64,000 nt of DNA from Streptomyces albipurpureus (GCF_023701525.1 NZ_JAMQAW010000024.1:120887-184886), one strand, 5' to 3'. Counted from the first letter of the stretch, positions 28,320 through 37,005 are shown. Numbers and translations: made by a program. Notes: generated from the letters alone by a model not told the origin.

Positions 28320-29681
28320 ATGGACCGCCGCATTTTCGGGCTGGAGAACGAGTACGGCGTCACGTGCACGTTCAGGGGACAGCGCCGACTGTCACCTGAC
28401 GAAGTGGCGCGCTACCTCTTCCGCCGAGTTGTCTCTTGGGGCCGCAGCAGCAATGTCTTTCTGCGGAACGGCGCCCGTCTGTATCTCGATGTGGGCTCGC
28501 ATCCGGAATATGCCACACCCGAATGCGACAACCTGACCGAGCTGGTCACCCATGACAAAGCAGGCGAGCGCATTCTCGAAGGTCTGCTTGTCGACGCTGA
28601 ACGCCGTCTGCATGAGGAGGGCATCGCAGGCGACGTCTATCTGTTCAAGAACAACACCGACTCGGCGGGAAACTCCTACGGCTGCCATGAGAACTATCTC
28701 GTCGCCCGCCACGGCGAGTTCTCCCGACTCGCGGACATCCTGATCCCCTTCCTGGTCACGCGTCAGCTGATCTGCGGCGCGGGCAAGGTGCTCCAGACCC
28801 CGCGTGGCGCTGTCTACTGCGTCAGCCAGCGCGCTGAGCACATCTGGGAGGGCGTCAGCTCCGCGACCACCCGTTCGCGTCCCATCATCAACACCCGTGA
28901 CGAGCCGCACGCGGACGCCGAGCGCTACCGCCGTCTCCATGTCATCGTCGGCGACTCCAACATGTCCGAGACGACCATGCTGCTGAAGGTCGGCGCCACC
29001 GATCTGGTGCTCCGCATGATCGAAGCGGGCACGGTGATACGCGATCTCACCCTGGAGAACCCCATTCGGGCGATCCGCGAGGTCAGCCATGACATCACCG
29101 GCCAGCGCAAGGTACGGCTGGCCAGCGGACGTGAGGCCTCCGCCCTGGAGGTCCAGCGTGAGTACTACGAGAAGGCCGTGGACTTCGTCGACCGGCGCGG
29201 CATCCGCACCGGCACGGTCGATCAGGTCCTGGAGCTCTGGGGCCGTGCGCTCGACGCGATCGACGCGCAAGACCTCGACCGGATCGGCACCGAGATCGAC
29301 TGGGTCATGAAGTACAAGCTCATCGAGCGGTACCGGGCCAAGCACAACATGACCATGTCGCATCCGCGGGTCGCCCAGATAGACCTCGCCTACCACGACA
29401 TCCACCGCAGGCGCGGGCTGTACTACCTCCTGGAGCGCAGGGGACAGGCCGCTCGGATCTGCAATGACGTCAAGATCTTCGAGGGCAAGTCGGTGCCCCC
29501 GCAGACCACCCGGGCCAGGCTGCGCGGCGACTTCATCCGCCGGGCGCAGGAGCAGCGCCGGGACTTCACCGTCGACTGGGTCCACCTGAAGCTCAATGAC
29601 CAGGCGCAGCGCACCGTGCTCTGCAAGGACCCGTTCCGCTCGGTCGACGACCGGGTGGAGAAGCTCATCGCAGGCATGTAG
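28320..29681 (+). CDS. pafA: Pup ligase
   Basis: The product (453 residues) uses ATP to join the C-terminal Glu of Pup to lysines of target proteins. It is homologous to Dop but lacks the Dop loop. The N-terminal FGLENEYGVTC carries the metal-binding Glu, YLDVGSHPEYATPE the catalytic Asp, and LFKNNTDSAGNSYGCHENYL and RPIINTRDEPHADAERYRR the nucleotide and metal sites. The C-terminal domain closes with WVHLKLNDQAQRTVLCKDPF. It is separated from dop, pup and prcBA by the LacI/MFS pair and is followed by its own terminator. Confidence 0.97.
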   Translation: MDRRIFGLENEYGVTCTFRGQRRLSPDEVARYLFRRVVSWGRSSNVFLRNGARLYLDVGSHPEYATPECDNLTELVTHDKAGERILEGLLVDAERRLHEEGIAGDVYLFKNNTDSAGNSYGCHENYLVARHGEFSRLADILIPFLVTRQLICGAGKVLQTPRGAVYCVSQRAEHIWEGVSSATTRSRPIINTRDEPHADAERYRRLHVIVGDSNMSETTMLLKVGATDLVLRMIEAGTVIRDLTLENPIRAIREVSHDITGQRKVRLASGREASALEVQREYYEKAVDFVDRRGIRTGTVDQVLELWGRALDAIDAQDLDRIGTEIDWVMKYKLIERYRAKHNMTMSHPRVAQIDLAYHDIHRRRGLYYLLERRGQAARICNDVKIFEGKSVPPQTTRARLRGDFIRRAQEQRRDFTVDWVHLKLNDQAQRTVLCKDPFRSVDDRVEKLIAGM

Positions 29682-29727
29682 CGACTACGGCGAGCCCAGA
29701 CGCGTACACACGTCTGGAACGCCACTC

Positions 29728-29756
29728 GGGCCCCGTGCGTTCTTCGTGCGGGGCCC
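29728..29756 (+). terminator. Terminator after pafA
   Basis: GGGCCCCGTGCG (29728-29739), loop TTCTT, CGTGCGGGGCCC (29745-29756): a 12-bp stem with two wobbles. Confidence 0.75.
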
Positions 29757-29811
29757 TTGGCACGCCCTAGAGTGTCGGGGACCGTAGTGACGTCTGAGAT
29801 CTGAGGAACAC

Positions 29812-30750
29812 GTGCGCCGACTAGCCGGCCTTCTTGTCGCCCCCTTGCTGCTGTTGTCGACAGTGGCCTGCGGCAGCGAGGACAAGGGCTCTGACTCCGT
29901 CTCGTCCAAGGGCGGCCTGCCCGCCATCACCGCTGGTGAGAAGTTCGGCCAGAAGCCGACTCTGGCCAAGGGCGAGGGCGATCCGCCCAAGCAGCTCAAG
30001 GTCGAGGTCATCAGCGCGGGCAAGGGCGCGACCCTCAAGAAGGGCGATCTGGCCCAGGTGAACTACCTCGGTCAGGAGTGGGACGAGGACAAGCCCTTCG
30101 ACAACAGCTTCGACCGCGGCCAGCCGTTCGATGTGTCGATCGGTGGCGGTGGCGTCATCGAGGGCTGGCAGAAGGCGCTGGACGGACAGAAGGTCGGCAG
30201 CCGTCTTGAGGCGTCGATCCCGGCGGACCTCGGCTACGGCGCTCAGGGGCAGGGCGACATCAAGCCCAACGCCACGCTGGTGTTCGTCATGGACGTCGTC
30301 TCGGCGAAGTCCGTCCCGGTCTCGGCGAAGGGTACCGAGGTCGCACAGGACAACAAGGACCTGCCGAAGGTCGGGACGAACACCGACGGTAAGGCCCCGA
30401 AGCTCACGATTCCCACCTCGGCCCCGCCGAAGGAGCTTGTCGCCTCCTACATCCTGGAGGGCACCGGCCCGGCGCTGACCGCCAAGGACGGCGTTGTGGT
30501 GAAGTACGAGGCGGCCCTCTGGAAGGACTCCAAGCCGCTCGGCGGCACCTACCAGTCCGATGCCACCATCACCTGGAAGTTGGACCAGATCCCGGTCAAG
30601 GGCATCAAGGACGGTGTGATCGGCAAGAAGCTCGGTAGCCGTGTGATGCTGGTCATTCCGCCTGGCCAGGGCTTCCCCGACGCGGAGCAGCAGGGCATTC
30701 CCAAGGACGCCACGCTGGTGTTCTCGGTCGATCTGCTGACCAAGCCGTAA
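29812..30750 (+). CDS. FKBP-type peptidyl-prolyl isomerase lipoprotein, two FKBP domains
   Basis: The product (312 residues) is exported and lipidated: MRRLAGLLVAPLLLL, then STVAC with Cys20. Two FKBP domains follow. The first is about 65-165 (GDLAQVNYLGQEWDEDKPFDNSF, VIEGWQKALDGQKVGSRLEASIP, LGYGAQGQGDIKPNATLVFVMDV). The second is about 210-312 (VVVKYEAALWKDSKPL, VIGKKLGSRVMLVIPP, ATLVFSVDLL). It should assist folding of extracytoplasmic proteins. The start is GTG 29812 with GAGGA 5 bases upstream. The second domain has lost several core aromatic residues and may be non-catalytic. A cytosolic FKBP gene follows. Confidence 0.92.
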   Translation: MRRLAGLLVAPLLLLSTVACGSEDKGSDSVSSKGGLPAITAGEKFGQKPTLAKGEGDPPKQLKVEVISAGKGATLKKGDLAQVNYLGQEWDEDKPFDNSFDRGQPFDVSIGGGGVIEGWQKALDGQKVGSRLEASIPADLGYGAQGQGDIKPNATLVFVMDVVSAKSVPVSAKGTEVAQDNKDLPKVGTNTDGKAPKLTIPTSAPPKELVASYILEGTGPALTAKDGVVVKYEAALWKDSKPLGGTYQSDATITWKLDQIPVKGIKDGVIGKKLGSRVMLVIPPGQGFPDAEQQGIPKDATLVFSVDLLTKP

Positions 30751-30846
30751 GCGGTCGCCCCGCTGATCGGCCCCGGGCGGCGGCACACCGTCCGAAGTGC
30801 AAGACTGTTCGGGTTGCCGCCTTCACGACTTAGAGGAGCAGTTGTA

Positions 30847-31218
30847 GTGAGCATCGAGAAGCCCGAGATCGACTTCCCGGGCGGCGAGCCGCCGGCCGAC
30901 CTGGAGATCAAGGACATCTGGGAAGGTGACGGCGCCGAGGCCAAGGCCGGCGACGTTGTCTCCGTCCACTACGTGGGCGTGGCCTTCTCCACCGGCGAGG
31001 AGTTCGACGCCTCCTGGAACCGCGGCAATCCGCTTCAGTTCAAGTTGGGCGTCGGCCAGGTCATCGCTGGTTGGGACAAGGGCGTGCAGGGCATGAAGGT
31101 CGGCGGCCGTCGCCAGTTGGTCATCCCCGCGAACCTGGCGTACGGAGACCGCGGCGCGGGTGGCGCGATCAAGCCCGGCGAGACGCTGATCTTCGTCTGT
31201 GACCTGATCGCCGTCTGA
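30847..31218 (+). CDS. FKBP-type peptidyl-prolyl cis-trans isomerase (single domain)
   Basis: The product (123 residues) is a minimal FKBP without a signal peptide. Conserved elements are VSVHYVGVAFSTGEEFDASW, VIAGWDKGVQGMKVGGRRQLVIP and LAYGDRGAGGAIKPGETLIFVCDL. GTG 30847 is preceded by GAGGAG 9 bases upstream. It follows the FKBP lipoprotein by 96 bases and ends at a hairpin with a T-run. Confidence 0.94.
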   Translation: MSIEKPEIDFPGGEPPADLEIKDIWEGDGAEAKAGDVVSVHYVGVAFSTGEEFDASWNRGNPLQFKLGVGQVIAGWDKGVQGMKVGGRRQLVIPANLAYGDRGAGGAIKPGETLIFVCDLIAV

Positions 31219-31252
31219 CCGGTATCGATCCTCCGGTTCCAACCGGCCGGTA

Positions 31253-31290
31253 AGGGCCCATGCTCCTGGGAGCATGGGCCTTCGGCTTTT
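31253..31290 (+). terminator. Intrinsic terminator after the FKBP genes
   Basis: GGCCCATGCTCC (31255-31266) pairs with GGAGCATGGGCC (31269-31280). The stem is followed by TTCGGCTTTT, so this is one of the few classical T-tailed terminators in the window. Confidence 0.85.
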
Positions 31291-31363
31291 GTCCGGACAC
31301 CCCGGGGCGGTACGGTCATCAGGGGCGGAAGCGATTCGAATCAGATAGAGGTGCAGGGCGTCG

Positions 31364-32344
31364 ATGGCGATTGCCAAGGCCGAGCGGCTGATGAATCTGG
31401 CGCTGTGTCTCCTCGGGACGCGGCGCCCGCTCTCCAAGCGTGAGCTGCGCGGTTCCATCGAGGCCTATGTGGAGGCGTTCGGCCCGGGGGAGGGCGCGGG
31501 AAGCTCCGATGACTCCTTCAACCGGATGTTCGAGCGGGACAAGGACGATCTGCGGGAACTCGGTCTGGTGATCGAGACCGTGGAGAACCTCGATGGTGAG
31601 ATGGGCTATCTCGCTCGCCGGGACAGCAATCGCCTGCCACCGATCACCCTGGACGCCGAGGAGGCCGCCGCCCTGGGGGTGGCCGCCCGGGTCTGGCAAC
31701 AGGCACGGCTCGCCGGCGCGGCCAGCGGTGCGCTCCAGAAGCTGCGCGCGGCCGGGATGCCGGAGGCCGAGGATTCGGATGACAGCCAGCTCAGTGCGTT
31801 GGAGCCACGCATCCCGGTCCATGAGGCCGCGTTCGAACCGTTGATGCTCGCCTGCCGCGATCGACGCCCGGTGACCTTTGACTACCGCAAGGCCACGGCC
31901 GCCAGCCCCGAGCAGCGGCAGGTGGAGCCCTGGACCCTTGAATGCTGGCGCGGCCACTGGTACTTGGCGGGTTGGGACCGCGAACGGCGTGCGGAGCGGG
32001 TTTTCCGGCTCTCCCGTATCACCGGCAAGGTCCGCTCCCGTGCCGGTGCCTTCACCGCTGTCGTGCCGGACGTCGTCACCGTCCGTGAGACGGTCGAGAG
32101 TTGGGCGGGTGAGACCGCGACCCGAACCGCCAGGATCAGACTGCGTACCGACTGCGGTTATCCGCTGCGGGCGAGGGCGACAGCGGTCAGGGAACTGGGT
32201 TCCGGTTGGGATGAGTTGGAGATCCCGTACGGGCATGGGCTGGACGCCTGGCTGGTGGAGTTCGGGCCGGATGCCGTGGTGGTGGAGCCCGCTGATCTGC
32301 GGGCCGATGTGATGGACCGGCTGCGCGCTGTGGCCCAGGGCTGA
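31364..32344 (+). CDS. pafB: WYL-domain regulator PafB
   Basis: The product (326 residues) has an N-terminal winged helix (MNLALCLLGTRRPLSKRELRGSI, FERDKDDLRELGLVIET), a linker domain, a WYL domain (about 145-235, GHWYLAGWDRERRAERVFRLSRI) and a C-terminal WCX domain. PafB and PafC act as a pair that binds DNA-damage promoters and replaces LexA control for many repair genes. The WYL domain is thought to sense a single-stranded nucleic acid signal. It is the first gene of a pafB-pafC operon; the start is ATG 31364. Confidence 0.94.
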   Translation: MAIAKAERLMNLALCLLGTRRPLSKRELRGSIEAYVEAFGPGEGAGSSDDSFNRMFERDKDDLRELGLVIETVENLDGEMGYLARRDSNRLPPITLDAEEAAALGVAARVWQQARLAGAASGALQKLRAAGMPEAEDSDDSQLSALEPRIPVHEAAFEPLMLACRDRRPVTFDYRKATAASPEQRQVEPWTLECWRGHWYLAGWDRERRAERVFRLSRITGKVRSRAGAFTAVVPDVVTVRETVESWAGETATRTARIRLRTDCGYPLRARATAVRELGSGWDELEIPYGHGLDAWLVEFGPDAVVVEPADLRADVMDRLRAVAQG

Positions 32345-32360
32345 GGGGACTCCTACGACC

Positions 32361-33377
32361 ATGGCCGCCAACGCCATTGACCAGACCAGGCGGATGCTCT
32401 CGCTGGTGACCTATCTGCGCGAGCGCCCCGGCGCGCGCGTGGGGGATGTCGCTCGGGCTTTTGGGATCACCGAGGATCAGTTGATCTCGGACCTCGATGT
32501 GTTGCCGATGTGCGGGACGAGCTTCCGCGGCGGCGATCTGCTGGACATCGACACCGACGGCGACCGTATCTGGTGGCACAACCCGGACGATGTCGCTGAG
32601 CCGCTGCGTATCGCCGCGGACGAGGCGACCGCGCTTCTGGTGGCGGCGCGGGCGGTGTCAACCCTGCCCGGGCTGCGTGAGGGCGACCGGGAGGCGCTGC
32701 TGCGGGCCACCGCCAAGTTGGAGGCCGCGGCCGGTGAGGCGGCGGGGGCGAGCTCTCGACTCTCGGTGACCTTCGAGTCCGAGGGTGGGGTCTTCGCCGA
32801 GGTGGATCGGGCGATCTCGGAGCGGCGGCGGCTGTGGCTGCGCTACTACTCGCCCGCGCGCGATGAGTTGACCGAGCGGGAGGTCGATCCCATCCGGCTC
32901 TTCGCGGTCGGGCACACCTATATGGAGGCGTGGTGTCGGCTCTCGGAGGCGCGCCGGACCTTCCGGCTGGATCGGGTTGCGGAGATCAAACTGCTGGACG
33001 CCCCGGCGGCGCCGCCGGAGCTTGAACTGCGGGACCTCTCCGAGGCGCTGGTTCAGCCGTCGGCTGATGACCCTGAGGTGATCGTCGAGGTCGGCCCGGG
33101 GGGCCGCTGGGTGGCCGAGTACTACCCCCATGACAGTGCCGAGGAGTTGCCCGGCGGTGGTCTGCGGATCACCGTGCGCACCCCGTCCCCGTCGTCGCTG
33201 CGCAGGTTGGCGCTGCGCTTGGGGCGGGACGGGCGGATCGTGGCGCCGGTCGAACTGGCGGAGAGCGCGCGCCGCGCGGCGAAGGAGGCACTCGCTGCCT
33301 ATGAGGCCCAGCCCCAGCCAGCGGGCGGAGGCATCCCCCAGGTCCCGCAGCCGGAACAGGCGACCGGCCAGGTGTAG
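32361..33377 (+). CDS. pafC: WYL-domain regulator PafC
   Basis: The product (338 residues) is a paralogue of PafB with the same order: winged helix (MLSLVTYLRERPGARVGDVARAFGI), central region, WYL domain (VGHTYMEAWCRLSEARRTFRLDRV) and a C-terminal WCX domain. The last 25 residues are Pro/Gln-rich and disordered. It starts 16 bases after pafB with GAGGGGA upstream and is cotranscribed with it. With PafB it should activate the damage promoters noted at 15584-15606 and 47675-47697. Confidence 0.94.
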   Translation: MAANAIDQTRRMLSLVTYLRERPGARVGDVARAFGITEDQLISDLDVLPMCGTSFRGGDLLDIDTDGDRIWWHNPDDVAEPLRIAADEATALLVAARAVSTLPGLREGDREALLRATAKLEAAAGEAAGASSRLSVTFESEGGVFAEVDRAISERRRLWLRYYSPARDELTEREVDPIRLFAVGHTYMEAWCRLSEARRTFRLDRVAEIKLLDAPAAPPELELRDLSEALVQPSADDPEVIVEVGPGGRWVAEYYPHDSAEELPGGGLRITVRTPSPSSLRRLALRLGRDGRIVAPVELAESARRAAKEALAAYEAQPQPAGGGIPQVPQPEQATGQV

Positions 33378-33496
33378 GACGTGGTCCTGGGAGCCGGCCG
33401 GGCGGTCGGGGACCAGCGGCCCACAGGGTCGGCCGTGCTGGGCGGCGGCCAGAAGTGCAAGTCAGCGCGTCGGTCAGATAGGGAGAGTTGCGCCGT

Positions 33497-33778
33497 ATGT
33501 CTCTGATGTCATCAGTTGCCTCCTCGCGGGGGCCCGTGCTGTTTCAAGCCCGCTGCCCTGACTGTCGTGCCCGTTGCGAGCTGTCGGCTGACGCGCTGCG
33601 GCTGGCGATCGGTGCCAGCCATCGGACGACCTTCTACTCCTTCACCTGCCCGGAGTGCGGTGCGTCCGTGCGCAAGCCGGCAGGGGAGCGGATCGTGGAG
33701 ATGCTGACCGTGGGCGGGGTGCGCACGCTGCGCCTGGCCCCACCGATGGGGACGGGACCCGGGGTGGGGACGGTCTAG
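33497..33778 (+). CDS. Small zinc-ribbon protein
   Basis: The product (93 residues) holds two Cys-x2-Cys pairs, ARCPDCRARC and FTCPECGASV, about 30 residues apart, a classic zinc ribbon. The rest is short and ends in a Gly/Pro tail. The function is unknown. ATG 33497 is chosen; a TTG at 33488 lies too near the GGGAGAG site. Its TAG stop forms the start of a TAGGCT -10 box for the next gene. Confidence 0.75.
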   Translation: MSLMSSVASSRGPVLFQARCPDCRARCELSADALRLAIGASHRTTFYSFTCPECGASVRKPAGERIVEMLTVGGVRTLRLAPPMGTGPGVGTV

Positions 33779-33781
33779 GCT
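33776..33781 (+). promoter_or_regulatory. -10 box overlapping a stop codon
   Basis: TAGGCT includes the TAG stop of the zinc-ribbon gene and lies 7 bases before the ATG of the next gene, which lacks a ribosome site. A leaderless transcript is likely. Confidence 0.6.
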
Positions 33782-33788
33782 CGGTCCC

Positions 33789-33986
33789 ATGTTCTGGCCC
33801 ATGATCGCTATTGTTCTTGGTTTCCTCGGGATCGCGGTCCTTGGCATCCTCGGTGCCCGGGTCTTCATCGAGACCCAGCGCCTGGGGCGCGAGGTCGCCC
33901 GTACCACCGACCGCATCGGCCGTGCCGTGGAGGATCTGGAGCGCGCGGCGACCGACCTGGCTCGCTCGGGGGAGACGCTCCGCTGA
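33789..33986 (+). CDS. Small single-pass membrane protein
   Basis: The product (65 residues) has one N-terminal membrane helix (MIAIVLGFLGIAVLGILGA) followed by an amphipathic, probably coiled-coil, cytosolic tail (FIETQRLGREVARTTDRIGRA, AVEDLERAATDLARS). The layout resembles DUF948-like or Tat-component-like small proteins. It lies upstream of tatA, but a Tat role is only a guess from position. The promoter is the TAGGCT that overlaps the previous stop. Confidence 0.75.
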   Translation: MFWPMIAIVLGFLGIAVLGILGARVFIETQRLGREVARTTDRIGRAVEDLERAATDLARSGETLR

Positions 33987-34384
33987 CTCCGCGCCATCCC
34001 CGATGGGCGTGGTACGGCCGGGCCGCCGTCACTCCCCACCACCGATGGAGGCGGGTTCCGCCCGTGGAGACCGGGGGGAGAGCGGGGGAGACCGGGATAG
34101 ATCCGGAAGGTAAGCCTCCAGGGGGAGCGCATCCGCCCGGTACGAAGGGGCGGACGTCACCGGGGTGATCAGCCCCGATCGCACCTCTGCTCTATGCCCC
34201 GGCTGGGCGGTACGCTGAGGGACGGCGGCGACAGGTGATGAGGCGCCAGCCGCTAACAGGAGTACGCAAGGGGATTGCCTTGTGTTCACCCGTGAGAGTT
34301 ACGATCACAACTGGTCGCGGCTCGATGCAGTCCACCGCGACCGCAGCTCAGCCCCATGCCGCCTCGGTGAGAAGGTACAAGCTT

Positions 34385-34678
34385 ATGTTTGGACGGATCA
34401 GCCCTTGGGAGATCGCTCTGATCCTCCTTGTCATCGTTCTGCTCTTCGGCGCCAAGAAGCTTCCTGACATGGCCCGTGCGCTGGGCAAGTCCGCTCGTAT
34501 CCTCAAGAGCGAGGCGAAGGCGATGAAGTCGGACGGTCAGCAGACCGCCCCGGCGGACCCGCCGCAGCCCGGCACCCCCGAGGACCAGTCGCCGCTGCCC
34601 CGCACCATCAAGGCCGCGCCCGGCGATGTGAGCAGCGCACGTCCCGTGGCAGAGCCGACGGACTCCACCCAGCGCTGA
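34385..34678 (+). CDS. tatA: Twin-arginine translocase subunit TatA
   Basis: The product (97 residues) starts with a short periplasmic tip and a membrane helix (ISPWEIALILLVIVLLFG), then the FGAKKLPDMARALGKS hinge and amphipathic helix diagnostic of TatA. A Pro-rich tail completes it. The start is ATG 34385 with GAGAAGG 9 bases upstream. The longer upstream frame has no family similarity and covers the control region. TatA oligomers form the pore used by folded twin-arginine proteins. tatC follows 62 bases downstream. Confidence 0.95.
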   Translation: MFGRISPWEIALILLVIVLLFGAKKLPDMARALGKSARILKSEAKAMKSDGQQTAPADPPQPGTPEDQSPLPRTIKAAPGDVSSARPVAEPTDSTQR

Positions 34679-34740
34679 GCTAGGGCCGCCCACAGGCCCG
34701 GTCACCGGTGCGGGCCTGTCGCACGAGATGAGGACGTGGG

Positions 34741-35703
34741 TTGCTCAAGTCTGCCCGCAAGCAGGAGAAGGACCCCGAGGGTCGGATGCCCCTCGTGGAG
34801 CACCTGCGCGAGTTGCGGAACCGGCTCGCGAAGGGGCTGCTGGCGATCGTCATCGTCACGATCATCGCCGCCTTCTTCTACAACGACATCATCAACTTCT
34901 TCACCAGGCCGGTCCTGGATTCGGTCGGATGTCCCGAGACCTTCTCCGAGCTGAGGAACCAGCCCAAGGGCACCACCTGCGCGGAGATCACCATCAATGG
35001 TCTTCTGACGCCGTTCACCCTCGCGCTCAAGGTCTCCTTGATGGCGGGCATGGTCCTTGCCTCGCCGATCTGGCTCTACCAGCTCTGGGCGTTCCTCGCG
35101 CCCGGTCTGCACAAGAGCGAGAAGAAGTACGCACTGGCCTTCGTCAGCGCGGGTTTCCCCCTCTTCCTCGGTGGCGGCTGGTTCGCCTACCAGGTCCTGC
35201 CGACCACGGCGAAGGTGCTGATCGAGTTCACCCCGTTCGGCGTGGACAACCTGCTTCCGCTGGATGATCTGCTCGATCTGGTCACCCGTATGGTGATCGT
35301 CTTCGGGCTCGCCTTCGAGTTGCCGCTGCTTCTGGTGCTGCTCAACCTCGGCTCGGTGGTCACCGGGCGGCGGATGCTCGGCTGGTGGCGCGCGATGATC
35401 ATGGGCATCACGGTCTTCTCGGCGTTCGCCACCCCCAGTACCGACCCGCTCACCATGCTGGCCCTGGCGGTGCCCATCGCCCTGCTGTACTTCGTCGCCA
35501 CCGGATTCTCCCTGCTGAACGACCGCCGCCGGGCGATCCGCGAGGCCAAGGGCCCGGATGTCGATGAGGCGTCCGACCTGGACCTCACTCCGGAGGGCAT
35601 CGGCGGGATCGAGCCCGTCTCGGCCGCCCGCGCCCTGCCGGAGCAGGCGAACGGGGACGGCGGCCCGGCCCGTCGGCGCAGCGGCTACGACGACATCACC
35701 TAG
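34741..35703 (+). CDS. tatC: Twin-arginine translocase subunit TatC
   Basis: The product (320 residues) is the signal-peptide receptor of the Tat system, with six membrane helices. Conserved features are MPLVEHLRELRNRL at the N-terminus, the SPIWLYQLWAFLAPGLHKSEKK cytosolic loop region and the FAFELPLLL-type helix. The start is TTG 34741, after GATGAGGA; no ATG nearby fits the family start. The 60-residue C-terminal tail is acidic and disordered, as is common in Streptomyces TatC. Confidence 0.95.
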   Translation: MLKSARKQEKDPEGRMPLVEHLRELRNRLAKGLLAIVIVTIIAAFFYNDIINFFTRPVLDSVGCPETFSELRNQPKGTTCAEITINGLLTPFTLALKVSLMAGMVLASPIWLYQLWAFLAPGLHKSEKKYALAFVSAGFPLFLGGGWFAYQVLPTTAKVLIEFTPFGVDNLLPLDDLLDLVTRMVIVFGLAFELPLLLVLLNLGSVVTGRRMLGWWRAMIMGITVFSAFATPSTDPLTMLALAVPIALLYFVATGFSLLNDRRRAIREAKGPDVDEASDLDLTPEGIGGIEPVSAARALPEQANGDGGPARRRSGYDDIT

Positions 35704-35738
35704 TCAGCACGGAGATCCGCAGAACCACATCGATGACT

Positions 35739-35764
35739 GGGGCCGGACGAGACCGTCCGGCCCC
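35739..35764 (+). terminator. Terminator after tatC
   Basis: GGGGCCGGACG (35739-35749), loop AGAC, CGTCCGGCCCC (35754-35764): a perfect 11-bp stem 35 bases after the tatC stop. Confidence 0.8.
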
Positions 35765-35793
35765 CAAGCTCCCGTGCCCTCAGGGATGCGGGG

Positions 35794-35926
35794 CGGGGGT
35801 ACCTTCCGGGCTGTGACGGTGCAGGCTGGGGGTACGCCCTGTGCCATCAGGGTGCAGGGGTGGGGGTACCTCCCGGGCCGCAGGGCCCAGGGGTGGGGGT
35901 ACCTTCCGGGCCGCAGGGCCCAGGGG
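35794..35926 (+). repeat. Tandem array of four 33-34 bp units
   Basis: Two nearly identical 33-base units (35861-35893 and 35894-35926, one mismatch) begin TGGGGGTACC and contain GGGCCGCAGGGCCC. They are preceded by two more diverged units (35794-35826 and 35827-35860) that keep the GGGGGTAC start. Each unit is partly palindromic. It lies between the tatC terminator and the next promoter. Confidence 0.85.
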
Positions 35927-35978
35927 GAGAGCCTGGCAGGATCTGAACGAGAGCCCCTACGCTCCCTCCCGAGTGCAG

Positions 35979-35984
35979 TAGCGT
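35979..35984 (+). promoter_or_regulatory. -10 box of a leaderless lipid-kinase transcript
   Basis: TAGCGT lies 7 bases before ATG 35992, and no ribosome site is present. Confidence 0.5.
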
Positions 35985-35991
35985 CCCGCTG

Positions 35992-36885
35992 ATGACCCGC
36001 GAGATCACCCTCCTCGTCAACCCCACCGCAGGCCGAGGCCGCGGTGCACATGCAGCCCAACCCGCGGCCCGTGCGCTGCGCGATGCCGGATTCCCCGTAC
36101 GCACCCTGGTCGGCGAGGACGGCCTCGATGCCCTGCGCAGGGCACGGGCAGCCGTGGACGGCGGTACCGAGGCGCTGATAGCGGTGGGCGGCGATGGGCT
36201 GGTATCGCTCGCGCTCCAGGCCGTCGCGGGGACCACGACCCCGCTCGGGGTGATCGCGGTGGGCACCGGCAATGACTTCGCCCGCGCGTTGGGGCTGCCA
36301 ATACGTGACCCGGCACGGTCCGGCCGGTTGACCGCGCGGGCCCTGGAGCGCGGGGCGACCCAGGGGGTCGACCTGGGCCGGGTGGGGCGGAAATGGTTCG
36401 GTACGGTCCTGGCGTCGGGCTTTGACTCCCGGGTGAACGACCGGGCCAACCGGATGCGCTGGGCCGGCGGCCGGTTCACCTATGACCTGGCCATGGTGGC
36501 GGAGCTGGCGGCGCTGCGCCCCATCTCCTACCGCGTCACGCTCGACGACCGCCCTCCGCGGCGGCTGGAGGCCACCCTGATCGCCGTCGGCAATGGCCCC
36601 TCCTACGGCGGCGGCATGCGTGTCTGCGCCGGGGCCAAGCTGGACGACGGGCTCTTCGACGTGACCATCGTCGCGGACTGTACGCGTACGACCCTGCTCA
36701 GAGTGGTTCCGCGCGTCTACCGGGGAACGCATCTGAACCATCCCAAGGTCACCGTCCACCGGGCCCGCTCGGTCACCCTGGAGGCGGCCGGTGTCACCGG
36801 ATACGCCGATGGCGAGCCGCTGGGCCCCCTGCCGCTGACCGCCGAGTGCGTCAGGGGCGCGGTACGGGTCCTCACCGGGGGCTAG
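35992..36885 (+). CDS. Diacylglycerol kinase-family lipid kinase
   Basis: The product (297 residues) belongs to the DagK/YegS family. It shows the LLVNPTAGRGRG nucleotide-binding start, the AVGGDGLVSLALQAVAG catalytic glycine motif and VGTGNDFARALGLP. The C-terminal half carries GNGPSYGGGMRVCAGAKLDDGLFDV. It should phosphorylate diacylglycerol or a related lipid at the membrane. The usual GGDGT is GGDGL here, a small deviation. It lies between the repeat array and the helicase gene. Confidence 0.92.
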   Translation: MTREITLLVNPTAGRGRGAHAAQPAARALRDAGFPVRTLVGEDGLDALRRARAAVDGGTEALIAVGGDGLVSLALQAVAGTTTPLGVIAVGTGNDFARALGLPIRDPARSGRLTARALERGATQGVDLGRVGRKWFGTVLASGFDSRVNDRANRMRWAGGRFTYDLAMVAELAALRPISYRVTLDDRPPRRLEATLIAVGNGPSYGGGMRVCAGAKLDDGLFDVTIVADCTRTTLLRVVPRVYRGTHLNHPKVTVHRARSVTLEAAGVTGYADGEPLGPLPLTAECVRGAVRVLTGG

Positions 36886-36894
36886 AAGCCGTAC

Positions 36895-36970
36895 TGGGGC
36901 GTAGCCCCACCGCCAGGAAGGCGGCCAGTGGACCGGTGGCCAGCGGGTGGGGCGCCGGGCCCGCGGCGCC
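36895..36970 (+). terminator. Hairpins after the lipid-kinase gene
   Basis: TGGGGC-GTA-GCCCCA (36895-36909) and GGCGCC, 8 bases, GGCGCC (36951-36970) are the main stems in the gap before the helicase. The first lies 9 bases after the stop codon and is the more likely terminator. Confidence 0.5.
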
Positions 36971-37005
36971 CGGGCCAGATAATCCGTCGAATAACGCCGC
37001 GCTGA

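Noticed and set aside
34235..34384. 50-residue N-terminal extension of TatA
   Set aside because: The open frame continues upstream of ATG 34385, but the family starts at MFGRISPWE, and a ribosome site precedes that ATG.
35794..35926. CRISPR array
   Set aside because: Units are contiguous without unique spacers, and no cas genes are present.
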